Assembly (NCBI RefSeq): GCF_025753855.1
Contig: NZ_JAOWPT010000013.1
Span: 62,001 to 126,000 of the forward strand
Direction: 5' to 3'
Length of the DNA: 64,000 nt
DNA from: Mesorhizobium sp. ZC-5
Lineage (GTDB): Bacteria > Pseudomonadota > Alphaproteobacteria > Rhizobiales > Rhizobiaceae
This document shows, piece after piece, positions 63,065 to 64,000 of the stretch (the first letter of the stretch is position 1; each line of letters begins with the position of its first letter). The position numbers and the translations under genes were made by a program. The notes below the pieces were generated by a model, which had not been told where the DNA came from, searched no databases, and saw nothing but the letters and a program-made list of their open reading frames with translations.

Positions 63065-63389
63065 ATGCAAATTTCCAAGAAACTAGTCCGGTTTGCCGCA
63101 GCAACGGCATTCGCGCTTATCGCGGGTTCAGCTTCCGCGCAGGATGCCATGAAGCTGAAGATCGGCACCGAGGGGGCCTATCCACCCTTCAACAGCCTCA
63201 CCGCCGACGGCAAGCTCGTCGGTTTCGACATCGATATCGCCAATGCGCTCTGCGCGCAGATGAAGGCCGATTGCGAACTCGTCACCCAGGACTGGGACGG
63301 CATCATTCCCGCCCTGCAGGCCGGCAAGTTCGACGCCATCATAGATCGTCGCCAAATATTTCGACTTCGACATCTACGGCAGCGACTGA
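63065..63389 (+). pseudogene. amino-acid binding protein gene broken by internal deletion
   Basis: ATG 63065 opens a normal family 3 solute-binding protein: signal peptide ([20 protein letters not shown]), then [20 protein letters not shown] and [18 protein letters not shown]. After FDAII at about 63344 the frame runs into unrelated residues ([11 protein letters not shown]). In another frame from 63345 the sequence reads [14 protein letters not shown] and stop (63387-63389), exactly the expected C-terminus of such proteins. About 150 residues are missing between the two parts, so an internal deletion with a frame change has destroyed the gene. Confidence 0.8.
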
Positions 63390-63454
63390 GATCGGCCGGT
63401 CGTCCATAATTCAACGAGGCGGGCGCCATGGTGCCCGCCTCGTTGCCATAAAGA

Positions 63455-64000
63455 TCAGTCCGGCAGGTTTTCCATCAGGAAGCGGATCTGGTTACCGCCC
63501 ATCGCCTTGCCGACATTCCCGTTGCTGAAGCCTGCGCCGAGCAGCGCCTCGGTCACCAAGACCAGGCCTGTGGCATCGAAGGGGGTCGCCACCGAGCCAT
63601 CGAAATCCGAGCCGAGCGCGAGATGGTCGATGCCGATCAGGTCGGCCACGTAACGCTGCGCCCGCGCGATCGCCGTGGCGTCGGTGCCGCACACGGCCGT
63701 CTCCCAGAACCCGATGCCGATCAGCCCGCCCTTCGCCGCGATGGCGCGGAGCTGGTCGTCGTCGAGGTTGCGATTGTTGTCGCAGGTGCCCTTGACCCCG
63801 GTGTGCGACACCACCACGGGCCGCGTCACCATGGCAAGTACGTCGTTCAGTTGGGTGGCCGAGCCGTGCGACAGGTCGACGATCATCCTCCTGGCTTCCA
63901 TGCGGCGGATCATCTCGCGGCCGCTCTCGGTCAGCCCGCCCTTCTCGATGCCATGCGCCGAGCCGCCCATCTCGTTGTCGAAGAAATGGGCGACAGACAT
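63455..64000 (-). CDS. membrane dipeptidase, peptidase M19 (cut by window edge)
   Basis: The frame stays open to the right end of the window, so only the C-terminal 181 residues are seen and the true start lies beyond. Diagnostic parts are RRMIVDLSHGSATQLNDVLA, RPVVVSHTGVKGTCDNNRNL with a zinc-site His, GGLIGIGFWETAVCG, and DHLALGSDFDGSVATPFDAT with the late Asp. The end GNQIRFLMENLPD is also familiar. M19 enzymes cleave dipeptides or related amides in the periplasm or cytoplasm. It is convergent with the broken binding-protein gene. Confidence 0.88.
   Translation of the reverse strand: MSVAHFFDNEMGGSAHGIEKGGLTESGREMIRRMEARRMIVDLSHGSATQLNDVLAMVTRPVVVSHTGVKGTCDNNRNLDDDQLRAIAAKGGLIGIGFWETAVCGTDATAIARAQRYVADLIGIDHLALGSDFDGSVATPFDATGLVLVTEALLGAGFSNGNVGKAMGGNQIRFLMENLPD

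Overview
The window looks like about 64 kb of chromosome from an alphaproteobacterium of the order Rhizobiales, most like Mesorhizobium or a close relative. The evidence is high GC, a GcrA cell-cycle regulator with clustered GANTC motifs beside argD, a PodJ-like polar organiser, class I lysyl-tRNA synthetase, a SAM-II riboswitch before metZ, thuAB, and several intergenic palindromic repeat families of the kind common in rhizobia. The assignment is inference; no 16S or other marker is present.

Layout. 1-4495: right end of an integrated element next to tRNA-Thr(CGT). It carries a truncated primase-helicase, an XRE repressor with paired operators, a small membrane protein and a SocAB/Panacea-type toxin-antitoxin pair; a 39-nt tRNA 5' fragment lies beyond it. 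4.8-10.5 kb: thuAB (3-keto-trehalose use), nitronate monooxygenase, a proline-rich membrane protein, a structured intergenic region without a gene, and a VOC protein. 10.5-18.3 kb: a complete four-gene ligase-associated DNA repair set (ligase, MBL exonuclease, DEXH helicase, PdeM) in two divergent pairs. Between the pairs sit a methyltransferase and a GIY-YIG gene bracketed by two copies of one palindromic repeat; the ligase carries an in-frame palindromic insertion. 18.4-24.6 kb: membrane proteins, a TSUP permease and PodJ. 25-33.5 kb: a MerR regulator and a fatty-acid beta-oxidation cluster (two acyl-CoA dehydrogenases, thiolase, YciI, FadJ-type enzyme, thioesterase). The same operator motif lies before the regulator, before the cluster and before the distant nitronate monooxygenase gene.

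33.5-44.2 kb: a LexA-like repressor with a secreted nuclease-like gene, LysK, a TerB-like protein, a sterol-desaturase family enzyme, a solute-binding protein, a GT2 glycosyltransferase with an N-terminal secretion-ATPase-like domain, PPK2 and PhoR. 44.2-51.7 kb: an accessory stretch with four regulators of different families (TetR, AraC, LacI, LysR) between phoR and phoU, where many rhizobia keep pst genes. 51.8-64 kb: phoU, corA, gcrA, argD-argF-hslO, apaG, a CDP-alcohol phosphatidyltransferase, metZ with a SAM-II riboswitch, dCTP deaminase, a solute-binding-protein gene broken by internal deletion, and the C-terminal part of a membrane dipeptidase cut by the window edge.

Coordinates come from reading the sequence; family names rest on motif recognition without database searches. 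The strongest unusual items are the GIY-YIG gene packaged between repeats, the structured region at 9.4-9.8 kb, the shared MerR operator, the repeat inserted into the ligase gene, and the toxin-antitoxin pair with almost no room for its own promoter behind a tRNA.
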